Shown: positions 33,099 to 45,536 of the stretch, piece after piece
Position numbering within the stretch: position 1 is the first letter of the stretch
Layout of the letters: the number at the start of each line of letters is the position of its first letter
Source of the DNA: Apostichopus japonicus
Lineage: Eukaryota; Echinodermata; Holothuroidea; Aspidochirotida; Stichopodidae
Length of the DNA stretch: 64,000 nt
Assembly: GCF_037975245.1 (NCBI RefSeq)
Contig: NC_092578.1
Span: forward strand, 3,580,001-3,644,000
Direction: 5' to 3'
Notes under the pieces: generated by a model
The model's database searches: none
Told to the model about the DNA's origin: nothing
What the model saw: the letters and a program-made list of their open reading frames with translations, nothing else
Position numbers and translations under genes: made by a program

Positions 33099-35489
33099 CG
33101 GTGTACATATTTCTCTCCTGGCAATATTCTTTAAAACTACACAAGAACGTTTTATAGACTTTTCTTGTTTTGTAAAGAAACAGGGATGATGTCGATGTCT
33201 CTACCATTTTGAAGAAAATAATTATACATTGGCTTCTATTGAAAGAGTGAATTCATTTGAATACTCTACTGTGTATAGTGTCACATGGCCACTAGTGTAG
33301 TAATTCTATAATGCTGCGCCTGGTTATTTGAAAACCCAGGGACGCAAGTAACGGTGGATATTTCGAAATATTTATACTGAAGAAATGATTCAAAATAAAA
33401 ATATTTATAAAGTGTAAAAGAGTGCTGAAAATACTTAAAATTATAACAATTTAATGACAGATTTCAAAAGGGGACGGACCCCGATACCCTTCATGGATCC
33501 TCCATGACAATAAAGTAACGAATTGTTTCTGCTCAACCTTGTAATTGCAGCAGATAAGGAGACATTATCCTACTTATAAGCTCCAGGGGACGGTTGTTTC
33601 CAGACTCATCGATTCGAGACCCCGACCTATAATAGGCCATCAGCTGAAGCTCAAAATGTGGCTGTAAAATCAGTTTCGTTCCAGCAACACCGGGTCTAGA
33701 CTTTTAATGCATTTTTGGGTAGTTTAATGCATCACAAACATTATATCAAAAGTTCTCCAAAAAATTTCCTGCAGTATTTTTGTAAGAAACCCTTGAAATT
33801 GGGTATGTTATGTAGACATTACGTGCTACGATGCTATGTATTAGGAACACATGTGCTAACGTTAGATTTGGTACAGTGGTGCATACATACCACTCTTTTC
33901 TTATATGTTAAATTACGACTGATATATTTTTTTTTTGTATAATAGTTGGGTCAGGGTTACAAGAATGGTGGAAGAGGATTCTGGTCTAAGGGTCAGTGAG
34001 GGTTGTTTTCAGGCATTACAAGTTGTGCCCCCCCCCCCTCCATTTTTGCCAAAATGGTAAAAAATCACATTTTCAACTTTGAAATATGAAATACAATTTT
34101 TGCACATTATAACTTAAGGGTTTTAATTATAAAAATGTACCACTTTTAATAAACTCAGATATAATGCTTTGTAATAAATCAAATATTTTTAGATTTTCCC
34201 CCTATGTTATGAATACATTTCGTCTGTGCATGTATGCGTAAATATACACATATAATGAAAAGTTCCTCTCCATAATTGTTACACTCCCCATCCAAACTGT
34301 TTTACAAATGCGACCCCCTCTCCCTCTACTTTACATGTAGCTAAATCCCTAGTTACAATGAGATGTACCAATGCCCCAAGACCAGTGAGCTATTTCTTTT
34401 GTATAAATCAATATATAAGTTGGCACACTAAGACGTCATGGCATATCGTAGATGTGAAATAAAGTTATAGTCGGTATATATCCGTTACCTTAGTACTCTT
34501 TCTACAGTCTTCTGCAAAACTAGGTACTTTCTCCTTGTTACTGAAACGACATGTTCATAATTCGTATTCCTGCAAAAAGAGTTGTCAAGGGAGTTAACGC
34601 ATAAAAGAAAAGATCGACAAGGTTTCGAATGGTATTTTGAATAATAATAGTTCTATATTCTACAAATAATATGAATAATAAAGGTGAATGGTACAAATAA
34701 GTGAATAACGAAGACAGTTAACTTAAGCCCCAGATATAAAGAAATAATGTATCTATTAAGACTGGGTCGATACACTCAATGGTGTAGTAGAGCTGGGCCT
34801 TTGCGATGATTCAAGATACAGGTTCTTCATCAAAAGGCGCGGCGCGGAATTAATAAGTGATTAAAAGTTCATCCAAGGACAGTTGTACTAGTCTTAACAG
34901 TATCCACTTCAATTCACTGCATGGAAGTCAGATATGGTATGGAAAAGGGAAAGTCTATTCCGTAGTAGAGGTGAAGACAATTAGATGAAATAAAAGTCAC
35001 TAAAGACTTGAATATCCTTCAGTCAAAACTTGAACAGATGCACAGAACATATTAACAATATGAATAAAACAGGTAACGAAATGTTACGGCAAACAATAAA
35101 GAACCGTGATATTGGAACAGGGTCAGGGGCGATGGTTAAAACCTTTGACTGGTTTCAGGACGCGGTATTTGCGTCATCTCCATCAGTAAATGTAGTTGTG
35201 AATATGCAAGAGGTAAAGCATGCCCATAACACCCTCCTCCCCCCTTCCCATCCCCTCTCAAAAAAAGTGTGATTTGAAGAAAATGTGGATATTTATCAAA
35301 GGTGTCTGGTAGGTAGGGTAATCTATGTAAAACTACTAATAGCTAAAATGAATATATGAATAAGATCATGTTTTCTGGTTCCTTTAAACTCTGGGGAACA
35401 AAATAATGACAACATGACTTTGAAAAAGTTAACCCTCTTCACAAACTTCAAACTTTAATAAAATTTCAGACTAAGATATCAAGATTTAA
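33099..35489. other. Intergenic DNA, nothing recognised
   Basis: Poly-C run at about 34029-34037 and a CCCCCTCTCCCTC stretch near 34314; frames at 33715-33942 and 35030-35272 show no domain. Confidence 0.45.
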
Positions 35490-37448
35490 CACCATCACAG
35501 TTCATCCTCCAAATCATCTTCCCCTGCATCAACAATCTCAACATCTTCTTGGAAGTTGCTGCAATTTCTATATTTACATAGGTCTGTACACGGTAGTTGT
35601 GCATTCATTCAGGAACATCTTCCTTTAAGACATTTGCCGACTCTACAGCTACTGCTGACACACTGAAGCAAAACATCTGGGTCAGGTGGCTTCGTCATCC
35701 AAGTGATTATTAGGTCATCATTTTCAAGTTTCCATCCATGTCCCTCTGGTGAGAGTGCATCAATCCTTTGCTGCAATGCCCTACTGTGAATAGCAGCCTG
35801 GTTGGTGCAGCGCTTAACATGCTGGATCAGAGCATCTTTTGTTGGTGGTAAACTCTGCTCTGAGGAGGAGATGAACAGAACACCTTGTACCATGAAATTG
35901 GATATTTTTGAGTCTCACATTTTATGATGGGGTACCAATATAATTACAATTCAGCTAGAAATATGTTGCAAATTTCTTTAATAATTTCAATGGAAAGATT
36001 AACCTGATATTGCATCTCAAAGCGTTTAGAGAATTTTTTAATTTTCCTTGGGGGAGGACCCCCATATTCCAAAAGTCCTAGATCCACCCCTGAACACTCA
36101 ATGAACCACACATTGAAGAGAGTACTTTACCTTTCAAGATCTGTATGTCTTCCTTGTCAAGAATTGTATCTAGTTTCTTCAACATAGAGAGTGGTACCTC
36201 ACTTCAATGGCAACACGGTCTTTTCCTCTAATATTCATAAAATCTGGGCTCATCTTTTTTCCGCTCTGCTGCTTGTCGAAGCAATACCTTAATAAAATGA
36301 AATAAAAAAAGCAAATTGTTTTGCATTTTCTGTTGATCAAAATGTAAGTTTCAACAAATAAGAACTAAGACAATTTTATTTATATACCATGTGATCTGCT
36401 CATCTTCTATGGACAAACAAAGACACATTCAAATTTTGCAAACCAGTGTCATGCAAAAAAGAATTAAAACAGGCTTTTTTTTGACAGTACAGTACATTAT
36501 CTCTTAATGTTATGGTTTAAATTATACAATGGTAGATTATATCTGTTACTAATAATAAAGGAGACAGATACTTGTTCATTTTGGTAAAGCTAGACAGGCT
36601 GACCATAAGACCTTGCAAACCTAACCTTATTGCACCTTTGTTACACTTATTTTTCTAACTAATATAATATCTCTATCATTCAAATAAAGGGCCACAGTAA
36701 GAAAACTATGAAGCCTGTATTTAACACTTAGGCTAGTGCCCCAGATGGAGAATTTGAAACAAATTTCCGTTCCTACCACCTTATAACAAAACAAATCAGA
36801 TGACCATGCCACTAATTATATTATGTTCAGGTCCAACACTGTGCCCTTTGACTTGGATTCTATCCCTCAAGAGCTACTGATCTTGCATTATGCAACTTCT
36901 CTGAACACTTCAACTATGCCACAGAAGTACAAGTAGAGTCGTGTAGTATGCTTAGGCTTACCTCCATCGAAAGTCTCTGCATGCTGCAGCTTGTCCTGCA
37001 CCCGTTTGCAACGCCGAGTAATGTATTGTTTCTTTTCCCACATATAATAAATTGAACCGGCAATACACCAGAGCTTCTGCTTGGTTTCCTCGATCTTTTC
37101 CGTCAATTCTTCGTTTAAAATCATAAGTTGTCTCCTCTGGTACTGTCCGTTTTCTTGCAGCAATGTGCTTGCTATCAATGAACCGCCTGTAACACTTATC
37201 ATGGAACCCCATCATACTATGCTGTTGAACACACGCTTGATCGTAGTAGGCCATGGAGTAATCAGTAGTACGGCGATATCACTGTCTCCGCCGCTGAGAT
37301 TAAGCCGATCTTTAGCGCAGGAAGTAACTTTAGTCCATCGTTTATTCGTCAGTGCCTTGACTGCTTCAAATTTTACAGATTCAATGTGGACTGAGCACTG
37401 TAGATTTCCGTGTGTCGGAGACTGACTAGCGCCCGTGGGAGCCGCCAT
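35490..37448 (-). pseudogene. Broken multi-exon gene of a transposon-associated Cys-rich family
   Basis: Three minus-strand exon-like pieces. Piece 1 (37448 to about 36962) starts MAAPTGASQSPTHG, carries KRWTKVTSCAKDRLNL and, after a frameshift, GFHDKCYRRFIDSKHI (the H-x-x-C-Y-x-x-F block), and ends at a donor-like GAG|GTAAGC. Piece 2 (about 36279 to 36131) reads LLRQAAERKKDEPRF, shifts, then NIRGKDRVAIEVRYHSLC, and has donor-like AAAG|GTAAAG. Piece 3 (35893 to about 35490) reads LPPTKDALIQHVKRC, GWKLENDDLIITWMTKPP and a Cys-rich end CRVGKCLKGRCS, stop (TGA), MNAQLPCTDLC. Proteins with these blocks, usually ending in a CxC-type cluster, are common in invertebrate and fish genomes and often linked to mobile elements; their function is not established. 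Frameshifts in pieces 1 and 2 and the TGA where a Cys is expected argue for a pseudogene. Confidence 0.6.
36045..36095. mobile_element. Terminal fragment of a DNA transposon inside an intron
   Basis: CCTTGGGGGAGGACCCCCAT and then CCTAGATCCACCCCTG at the right border is a terminal sequence style (CAGGGGTGGATCTAGG inverted) seen on many invertebrate DNA transposons. It lies between pieces 2 and 3 of the pseudogene. I found no partner end to the left, so the extent is unknown. Confidence 0.4.
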
Positions 37449-37902
37449 GTTTGTTGTTTTCTACAAAGATTGCACACAGAACTCATGGCTCATTGGACAA
37501 TTCATATCACATGGTACAGATATCTCACTGGCGCACAACTTTTGAACGTAAAACGGCAGGTTTCTTAACATACGCAATAAAAATATAGTTCGATCTTTCG
37601 AGCGGAATTGCAAAAAAACTGCAGGAAAGTACATGGAGAACTTTTGGATCATTAATCTTAGTTAATTTATGTATTCAATGCTGTAGAGAAATTTTAGACC
37701 CGCAGTTGCTGGAACGAAACAAGCGAATTTCGACCTTCAGCTGATGGCCTATAAATATAACCAAGTGAAATATGATCCAATAACGAGATCGGGTTGAATC
37801 CGACTCATTAGCAACAGTTTGATTTTTAAATAATCTCCAGTCTGCAGATATGATCAGTATTATACACATTCCAAAAGTCAATTGCTTCTTTATATATTGC
37901 TT

Positions 37903-37905
<3 letters not shown>
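37449..37905. other. Intergenic DNA right of the pseudogene
   Basis: Nothing recognised; the promoter region of the broken gene would lie here. Confidence 0.4.
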
Positions 37906-37986
<81 letters not shown>

Positions 37987-37995
37987 ATCTATCTA

Positions 37996-38038
<43 letters not shown>
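37906..38038. repeat. (TA)n / (TATC)n microsatellite
   Basis: TA run with a central block of four ATCT units (about 37983-37999), followed directly by a GTGTGTGTGTG run after 38053. Confidence 0.97.
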
Positions 38039-38041
<3 letters not shown>

Positions 38042-39749
38042 GATATGCTCAAAGTGTGTGTGTGTGCCATGGCAGCTGGTCGAACCCTTTCCTTAGCCCT
38101 ACATATTCACCCTTTAAAATGAAGGCCCCGGTAGATGCAACCGAAGACTTTAACTAGGAATGGGGATTTGAAAGGTTCGTGTCACTCTACAAACTGAAGC
38201 TGGTGTCCTGATTGAAACATCAATTGTTTGTATCCATCACATATATGACAAATTAAACAGATGGACTAAAAAAATGAAATTAAAATGTTCGAATGTTTTG
38301 ATAGCAATTGCTAAAAAAAAGACATGCATACCTATACGCATTTCTTTTCAGACATTCATTTTCTGTTTGGGTCCCGTCATGCTTTCGTAAAGACCAAAGG
38401 CAACGTACCCTACTATGCGAGTTTGATACTTAGGCTGTGTCAGTTGCTTTGAAATGTGTCACGGGACTTGATATCTTGAAGTCAAAACCTCCGCCATAAA
38501 GTTTCAAATAAGTCTCGGTGAGATAGTATTACTGTTCCTCTGTCAATATAGTTATATAACACAACGTATGTTACAGTCTTCACTTTTTGAGATGAGTTTG
38601 GTCATCCCACCTCCCCCACTCGTCGCCGTTTTGTTTTTATTTTGACATTTTCTTAACATTGTTATAATGAATAGTGTCTGCGTGACATAATGTGCTTATT
38701 CTGAAATTTTTAAACTTTCTGTTCAATAAAAAAATTCATGGGATGTTGGTTTTATAGTTTGACACCAACACCTTGGAATATAATATGCAATATACGAGTT
38801 TGGTAAAAATTGCTGAAATCGACAAGAAAAGGCCAAAGATTGCTATATAAATAACCTATTTGAAATATCTCTGAACTAACTAGATGCCTCTTTAATATTC
38901 AGGTAAAAGACTTTGAAGTTTGAAGATAATGTAAACAGAAACTCCTTCAACGGTACCCAATCTCCATGACAACGGAAATTAGAATTTAAAATGGCGGATA
39001 TTATACTTGATATAATTACAGAGGGTTGCATTTAGTTCTTATGTCAGTGCCTGGGAATTCTGCTCCGGGAATGTTTGGCTAAAGCATAGAACTGGTGGAT
39101 TCCTTTAAATAAAAAGGATTGTAATATGCGAGCCTTGAGTGCATATTACAAGCATCAAATTTGTTGTTGCTATTATTACAATGCATGAAATTGATTGTGA
39201 ACTTTGCATACAAAATTTGAGTGAACTTTATGAGGTTATAAACGTTCAAATTTCCTAGTTAAATCGTATTGGTCCTTTTATCGCCTAAGTTATATATTAA
39301 TATCTGAAAGTCATTAATGTGATATGAAATTTTCCGTGAATTTCGCATTTAATAAATTGAGTGAACTTTAAGAGGCTTTAAATGTTCAAATTTAGGTTCT
39401 TTAATCTCCTAAAGTATACATTATAATCTGAAAGCCATTGATGTGCGTGTGCACGTGTGTGTGGGTGTCGGTGGGGGGGGGGGGGGGGAGAATGGAAAAG
39501 TTTGTATTTGTACGTGATGATGTGCAGAATGGGATACACTTTACGTTGAGTTATAAGCATAACTTGTACATGTACATTGGAAATTTATACATCTTAAAAT
39601 TTAACTTTTTTTATAACAAATTCATTGTGTTTTCTTTAAATGTAGTTTGTTTTCTGCAAAATATACGAAGATAAGATATGCTGTAATTTTACAATTTGAT
39701 TTGGCATTTGACACACTATACTAATATATGTTTGTATGTATTTTAGATC
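38039..39749. other. Intergenic DNA with a short tandem duplication
   Basis: No gene. Two related blocks of about 165 bp, at about 39215-39330 and 39357-39450, share GTGAACTTTA-GAGG, AAATGTTCAAATTT, and AATCTGAAAG-CATT-ATGTG, so this is an old tandem duplication. A poly-G run is at 39474-39488. Confidence 0.45.
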
Positions 39750-39962
39750 CTCCTACAAGCAGGAACTCGCGAAGAAGCCATCATTGGCTTATCAAAGCCG
39801 CAAGCTGACCGAAGTCAGTCTCTTAGATTCATATTTTAACGTCCATGATTATGAATTGTCAATTGTCAACAACTCTGTAACTGGACGACATACATTAATC
39901 TTGGAGTGACTCGAACTGGAGACGGTGAAGGTACCGGCGTTAACCTCCGAGCTAACACTCCT
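39750..39962 (-). mobile_element. tRNA-derived SINE (second family)
   Basis: The minus-strand head begins GGAGTGTTAGCTCGGAGG (A-box-like) and has CAGTTCGAGTCACTCC; the first six bases GGAGTG pair with CACTCC, so the acceptor stem of the source tRNA is still visible. The body ends with GACTTCGGTCAGCTTGCGGC and GATGGCTTCTTCGCGAG. Different from the other SINEs here. Confidence 0.65.
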
Positions 39963-41149
39963 TAATATATGAAGGACAAAACACAACATGTCGATAGGCG
40001 GGGAGAAAATGATATATTCGAATCATTTGTACAATTAAAAGAACCATAGGAAGGCGTCTTATAGTTTGATCAATCTTAACATTGCTATAATTAATTAGTT
40101 GGCCAGGTCCCAACAGTTGTTTAAAAGCATTGTGGCTGCGTTAACATACGCACATTGGCTGCAACATAATGTATAGGTGTCAAATTTCAACCTACATATC
40201 CTCCACACGACAACGTTATATCTTTATCATGAAAGACGAAAAGTTATGTCGCAACTCTGTAACACAGATAGGTCGTTTCCCATCCTGTTAATTAAATATC
40301 ATCTTTATAAACAATGGGTTGTGCGGTTAATGGATGTTTACCATTTGGCTTATTTCCTGCGAACAATGTTTTTATGTTTATGTTATCATAATACATACAC
40401 CGGTCATTGATTAACATCACAGAATGAATGATGCGCGCAAAAAGGAAAACAAGTAAAGGATTCTATGACCTAAACTCGACGGGATGCTGGTAACCATGGA
40501 GATTTTAAGCATGGCTTATCATTAAAAAAGGAATTGTTTTGTCTCTTAGACTTAATCGACTTATAACCGGTGGAATAATAATAACAAAATAAAAACGTGA
40601 GGTCAAATACAGGTCAAATACATAGGCCAATGAGTCAAACAAGATACATACAGGGCAAATTATTTAAGCCGTGATGTGAAAGCAGGGGAAGCTATGGAGG
40701 TAAAACAGTCTGTTTTACCTCCATGGTCTACTGAAGAATGTTATGAGCCAGTTACAATATGGTAAGTATAGTCCTATATACGGGGCAATGTACACATTAT
40801 ACCAGAACTGTTTTCTATTCTTGTCCTTGAAAGAAGTGTCCCTATTGTTACTTAAACAGCGCCCATTTCTTAAAAGCTTAAACTTTTTGGCAATAGACAG
40901 GAGTCCCTGATGTCGAAGAATATATAGCAAACCTGTAATGATAAAGTAACGCGTAGTTGAAAAAAATACAAATTTATACGTATTTACTGGAATACTGGGA
41001 TATGTGGTATTGTGGCACAGAAAAATGCCCCCACTCCATCCCTATCTGATGCCGCCACTCCTCTCTGGACCCCATAATTCATACGGGCCTGTAGCGCCCA
41101 ACCCCCTGGTCTCGCAATTTTCGTCACATCAGTAATCGTACTCATATTA
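39963..41149. other. Intergenic DNA containing a perfect palindrome
   Basis: Only the palindrome at 40694-40724 stands out. Frames at 40177-40410 and 40715-40930 show no domain. Confidence 0.45.
40694..40724. repeat. Perfect 31-nt palindrome
   Basis: ATGGAGGTAAAACAG (40694-40708), one central T, then CTGTTTTACCTCCAT (40710-40724): fifteen perfectly paired bases with a 1-nt centre. Such a structure is uncommon by chance and tends to be unstable; it may mark a recent rearrangement, a hairpin-ended insertion or a cruciform site. Confidence 0.85.
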
Positions 41150-42215
41150 GTACCATTATAACTTGTACCCGTATATTCTCGCTTTCATACTCTAATGGTA
41201 CTCGGGGCAGTTTGGAAACCTAGTATATATACCAGTACAAGATTAAGTACACCTACTCACTCTTATACAGAACCTTGTACTCATTCTTGTACACATACCA
41301 AGGAAAATTCTACTGGTACCTGTACTTGCTTTTTGTACTCTTATGGTATTCGAGACATTTCGAAAACCTAGTATAGATACCAGTACAACATTAAGTATTG
41401 GTTCTCACGCTTGTAGAGCCTTCTACTCATTCTCGTACGCATACCATGGAAAATTATACTGGTACCCGTACTTGCGTTTTGTACTCTTATGGTACTCGAG
41501 ACATTTCGAAAACCTAGTATAGATACCAGTACAACATTAAGTATTGGTTCTCACGCTTGTAGAGCCTTGTACTCATTCTCGTACGCATACCAAGGAAAAT
41601 TATACTGGTACCCGTACTTGCGTTTTGTACTCTTATGGTACTCGAGACATTTCGAAAACCTAGTATAGATACCAGTACAACATTAAGTATTGGTACTCAC
41701 GCTTGTAGAGCCTTGTACTCATTCTTGTACACATACCAAGGAAAATTATACTGGTACCCGTACTTGCGTTTTGTACTCTTATGGTACTCGAGACATTTCG
41801 AAAACCTAGTATAGATACCAGTACAACATTAAGTATTGGTTCTCACGCTTGTAGAGCCTTGTACTCATTCTCGTACGCATACCAAGGAAAATTATACTGG
41901 TACCCGTACTTGCGTTTTGTACTCTTATGGTACTCGAGACATTTCGAAAACCTAGTATAAATACCAGTACAACATTAAGTATTGGTTCTCACGCTTGTAG
42001 AGCCTTGTACTCATTCTTGTACACATACCAAGAAAATTTCTACTTTGTACTCGTACTTGCTTTTTGTACTCCAGTGGTACTCGAGGCATTTTGGAAACCT
42101 ATAGTATAGATACCAGTACAAGATTAAGTACACCTAATCACGCTTCTAAAGAGCCCTCTCCTCATTTTTATACGCATACCAAGGAAATTTCTACTTTGTA
42201 CTCTTAATCGCGCTG
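41150..42215. repeat. 146-bp tandem repeat, about seven units
   Basis: The phrase CTTGTAGAGCC recurs at about 41411, 41556, 41702, 41848 and 41994, giving a period of 145-146 bp; the inner units are almost identical and the outer ones (41150-41400 and 42040-42215) are diverged. Each unit contains TTGTACTCATTCTCGTACGC, ATACCAAGGAAAATTATACT, GGTACCCGTACTTGCGTTTT and ATGGTACTCGAGACATTTCG. The words TTGTACTCAT-, CATACCAAGG and TTCTAC are also the core of the 33-bp array at 15291-16075. Confidence 0.92.
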
Positions 42216-43051
42216 ATTTACAACATACTTTATAATTTCAAACAATATAAAACCACATTAATTCCTCAAACCATTAAAACCCCTTTTTTGATATTTTGTA
42301 ATTTCATGCGTCATTCCGGGGAAAGTAGTAGTCTAACGCAACTATCTACTTTAAAATAATATTTTCGTATCTACTTAGTGAATAGCCCGTTCTGATAAAC
42401 AAATATTACACTAATTTCAGTTCCTCCTTTATTTCCCCTTCAAAATTCTTTCCTCGGGAAAGTGGCAACTCTTCTTCATCCAACTCTGTAATTGACATGC
42501 GCCATGTAGCTCGGTAAAGCACATACTCATTATTTCTCTATTAGCACCGAAGTCGAAGATTTCCGAGATTACGAACCTCTGAGCATATTCTCGTCCTTTT
42601 CATTATTATTTGATAAAGCGACTGAACGCTTAAGTTCAACAACTTCCACTGACGGGAAATGAGAAACTATGAAAGTGTAGAGTGAGTTTGAAAAGTCCTG
42701 GATGATCACTGCAAGGCAGCATAGACTGAGATAGATATCAAATTAAAGTGAAAGTATACACTTTATTCCAAAAAGTGACAAGTCACTCTTTGAGAGTGTC
42801 TTAGTTGGTCACTTGGTCACTCTATACAAAAAAGTGAATTTCATTGTGATGAAAGAGTGGTTTTAATTGAAGAAGTATAGTGAAAATCGTTCAATCTGTA
42901 AAACTTACAGACTTTCTAAGAATTCACTCCGAGGGAAAGGTTGTTATTCTCTCCACGCAAAGAGTAATCGCTGTGGACACTCTCAAAGATGAATTCTCAC
43001 TTTTTGAGAGTAAGGGTTGCATTACGGGTCAAACTTAACTAACAGTTTAAC

Positions 43052-43098
43052 CCCTCCCCCGCCCCCGCCCCGCCCCCGCCCCCGCCCCCCGCCCCCCT
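43052..43098 (-). other. C-rich / G-quadruplex-forming tract
   Basis: Seven or more runs of four to six C separated by single G residues on the plus strand, so the minus strand has G-runs spaced by single C residues. This satisfies the usual four-run rule for an intramolecular G-quadruplex several times over. No adjacent gene start is visible. Confidence 0.8.
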
Positions 43099-43361
43099 CC
43101 AAAGTGAAATGAAAATTCAATTGAAGGCTCGTCTCATATTTCAACTTACGAATGTGCGTGTCATACTTCCGGTTAAGGTCACCGTGATACAAACGTTTAA
43201 TTACATGTTACATTTCTAATAGCGTGTCGCGTCCCTATATGCATATGAACACAACAGATGCGATTTGAAATTATTATTTTTTCCCTTCTCGTCTTCAGGG
43301 AGTAATTTGGTTACTTTAATATCCCATTACATAGTGTCATAGAGACCCCCCGATGTATAAG

Positions 43362-43386
43362 TAACTTTATAGTAACTATAAAGTTA
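43362..43386. repeat. Perfect 12-bp inverted repeat
   Basis: TAACTTTATAGT (43362-43373), one A, then ACTATAAAGTTA (43375-43386). Exact pairing over 12 bases in AT-rich DNA; meaning unknown. Confidence 0.7.
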
Positions 43387-44349
43387 TTTACTCCCGTATT
43401 TTTTGAATCACGGAAGATTGATTAGCGAACGTATTAAATACTTCAATGGTGGTAACAGACAAATTTCTTGTTTGTGTCACGCACGGTATAAATTGTGTAC
43501 ATCACATAGTCCAATGCGTGACACAGACTCCTTATGTCTATAAGCAAATACAAATTATCCTCTATTTGTGCTTTAAAGTAATGCTGCTTTCTTCACAAAC
43601 CCACAGACGTCTTCATAGTGTAATGACATTGAACACTGCAGAATGGTGCTGTAATAAATTTCGCTTTTATTTCTAAGACCAAAAGCTGCACCTGTCAACA
43701 AAGCATGAAATATCCATATTGATATTACACTTGATTTAAAACAAAGAAGAAATTTGATATCATAGTCTACTTTTGTAAGTCCTCTTTAAATTTAGCCCTT
43801 CTTTTATTGAGTGACATCAAACAGACGAGTATTCCTTTAAGTTTAGTTAATAATTGCCGGTCAAGTGCTCGCAGAGAAGAATGGGATTAAAGTTTAATAA
43901 GACGTTATTAAAGATTCATAGAGAACAGGAGAAGAATATAAAGACCAAATTTAAGTCCAATTATGTGATAAAATAAAAATAAAAACTGTTTGATGGCAGG
44001 AAAACGGGTGAAAAAAAAGCTAAATCCTAAAAGCGATAGGCTTCATGATATAACTTGCTATAGTTTCTGAAAGTAAAATTCGAAAACCATGAAAGTATGT
44101 GTTATTATTGCGTACAAGGGCAATGTAGTTGCTTTAAGTACCATTAACACATATTAAGGCAGAACTTATTAGCAATTTTAATCGAGGAAGTTGATCGATC
44201 TAAAATATGCTGAAAATTTTCTGCATGTTTAGGTAAAAACCACAGCCTAGTATTTTCTTCCTTTTAAGTTGTGCGAACATATTCATTTGTCAACTTGGGT
44301 AAGATTTAGTGAATGCATCTGACGACCGCAGAGTAAATGACGTCACCAC

Positions 44350-44718
44350 CAGTGGCGGAGCTAGGGGTGTTGGTCAGGGGGGGGGGCGAGAATGGTCTGT
44401 AGGGGCGCTTTCGGCACTATCTAAGCGGAGCGCCACTACAGGTTTGCGCGGAGCGTGCAGACATTTTTTGAGTTAAGATAGATCGCCGGAAATGACCCTT
44501 TCCGGGCCTTGCTAATTTGCAGATAAACGAAGAATAAATAGCTGTTAGAGCATTTTGTCAGACAATTACACCAACAAAATGTGACAAATGCCAATCGGTA
44601 GATGAGAGCGCAATAAAAAAAGGAAAAAAAAGTGGTAAAAAGCTGAAAAGGGCGCCAGCAGTCTATTTGAGTCCGTCAGGGGGGCATTCTGCCTGATTAT
44701 ATGGACGCTCCGCCACTG
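44350..44718. mobile_element. hAT-type MITE (369 bp) with 8-bp target-site duplication
   Basis: Terminal inverted repeats CAGTGGCGGAGC at the left and GCTCCGCCACTG at the right are perfect over 12 bp. The flanks GTCACCAC (44342-44349) and GTCATCAC (44719-44726) are an 8-bp duplication with one mismatch, the hAT signature. Inside, a poly-G run and a block CTATCTAAGCGGAGCGCCAC ... GCGCGGAGCGT match the left part of the transposon at 29127-30368. No coding capacity. Confidence 0.85.
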
Positions 44719-44726
44719 GTCATCAC

Positions 44727-45536
44727 GGCAATTGAGCTGAAACTTGGTATGTGTTCCTTGATAATATTTAAATAATTGACAGCTAAGCAAACATTGCCAA
44801 TAGTGTGTCACATTTCAAGGCTAAACTATAACATTTATTGCCTTATAATGGAAAATAATGCATTTAGAAGAATATCTACATTCATGACAATCACAGGCCA
44901 CCTATACTGTGATCAAATTCCTGGACTATAAGAGGAGGTTTAGCCAGTCAAATTAAGTTAGACCTATCTGCAAATAACCATAGAGCCTTAACATCGAGCT
45001 ATGAACACGATACTGGGATGGGACTTTCAACAAACAGGCCAGAAATACCAGTTCGCTTTAAGATAAACATTTTCTGTTACCGGAATATCTCTTTAGCCTT
45101 GTTGAATAGGTCAGTAAACCAGTCAGACGAAAAGCAGCTTAATTGAGTCTTGTGTGAACATCTCAACATAAGATTGTTATTTATCGAACCTGTCAAAAGC
45201 AAGCATATAGATACGATTCATGATGTTTTGGATATGTATCGAATTATTTTCCCTTCATTCCATTCTCAAAATCCGTCGCCCGGCAAGTTGTCATACTGTG
45301 TAGTTTCTCATGCACCTGGCAAATATAACATTTCTTACGTTTTTTTAAATTTTCGATATTATTTTCATTTTCATAATATCTTGGAGAATAGAGAAAGAAT
45401 CGGAAACTAACGAAAAATGGGTAGCCTACTTAGTAAAACGTTACACGACTGCTAAAATTGCCTGCTTAAGGCTCCTTTCGTTGATTCTTAACAATATATA
45501 CCTCTTCTTCTCGGAAACGGCCCCAAACCCTGCCGG
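44727..45536. other. Intergenic DNA, nothing recognised
   Basis: A frame at 45150-45410 (86 codons) shows no domain. Confidence 0.45.

Larger units (their letters stand above)
42216..44341. other. Intergenic DNA with G-quadruplex-type tract and short palindromes
   Basis: No gene. Between about 42760 and 43015, words CACTCTTTGAGAGTG and CACTTTTTGAGAG occur in both orientations, possibly the ends of an eroded palindromic element. A C-rich tract at 43052-43098 and an inverted repeat at 43362-43386 are listed separately. Confidence 0.45.

Noticed and set aside
35609-35640. Selenocysteine reading of TGA at a cysteine position
   Set aside because: The same gene has frameshifts in two other pieces, so nonsense decay is the simpler explanation.
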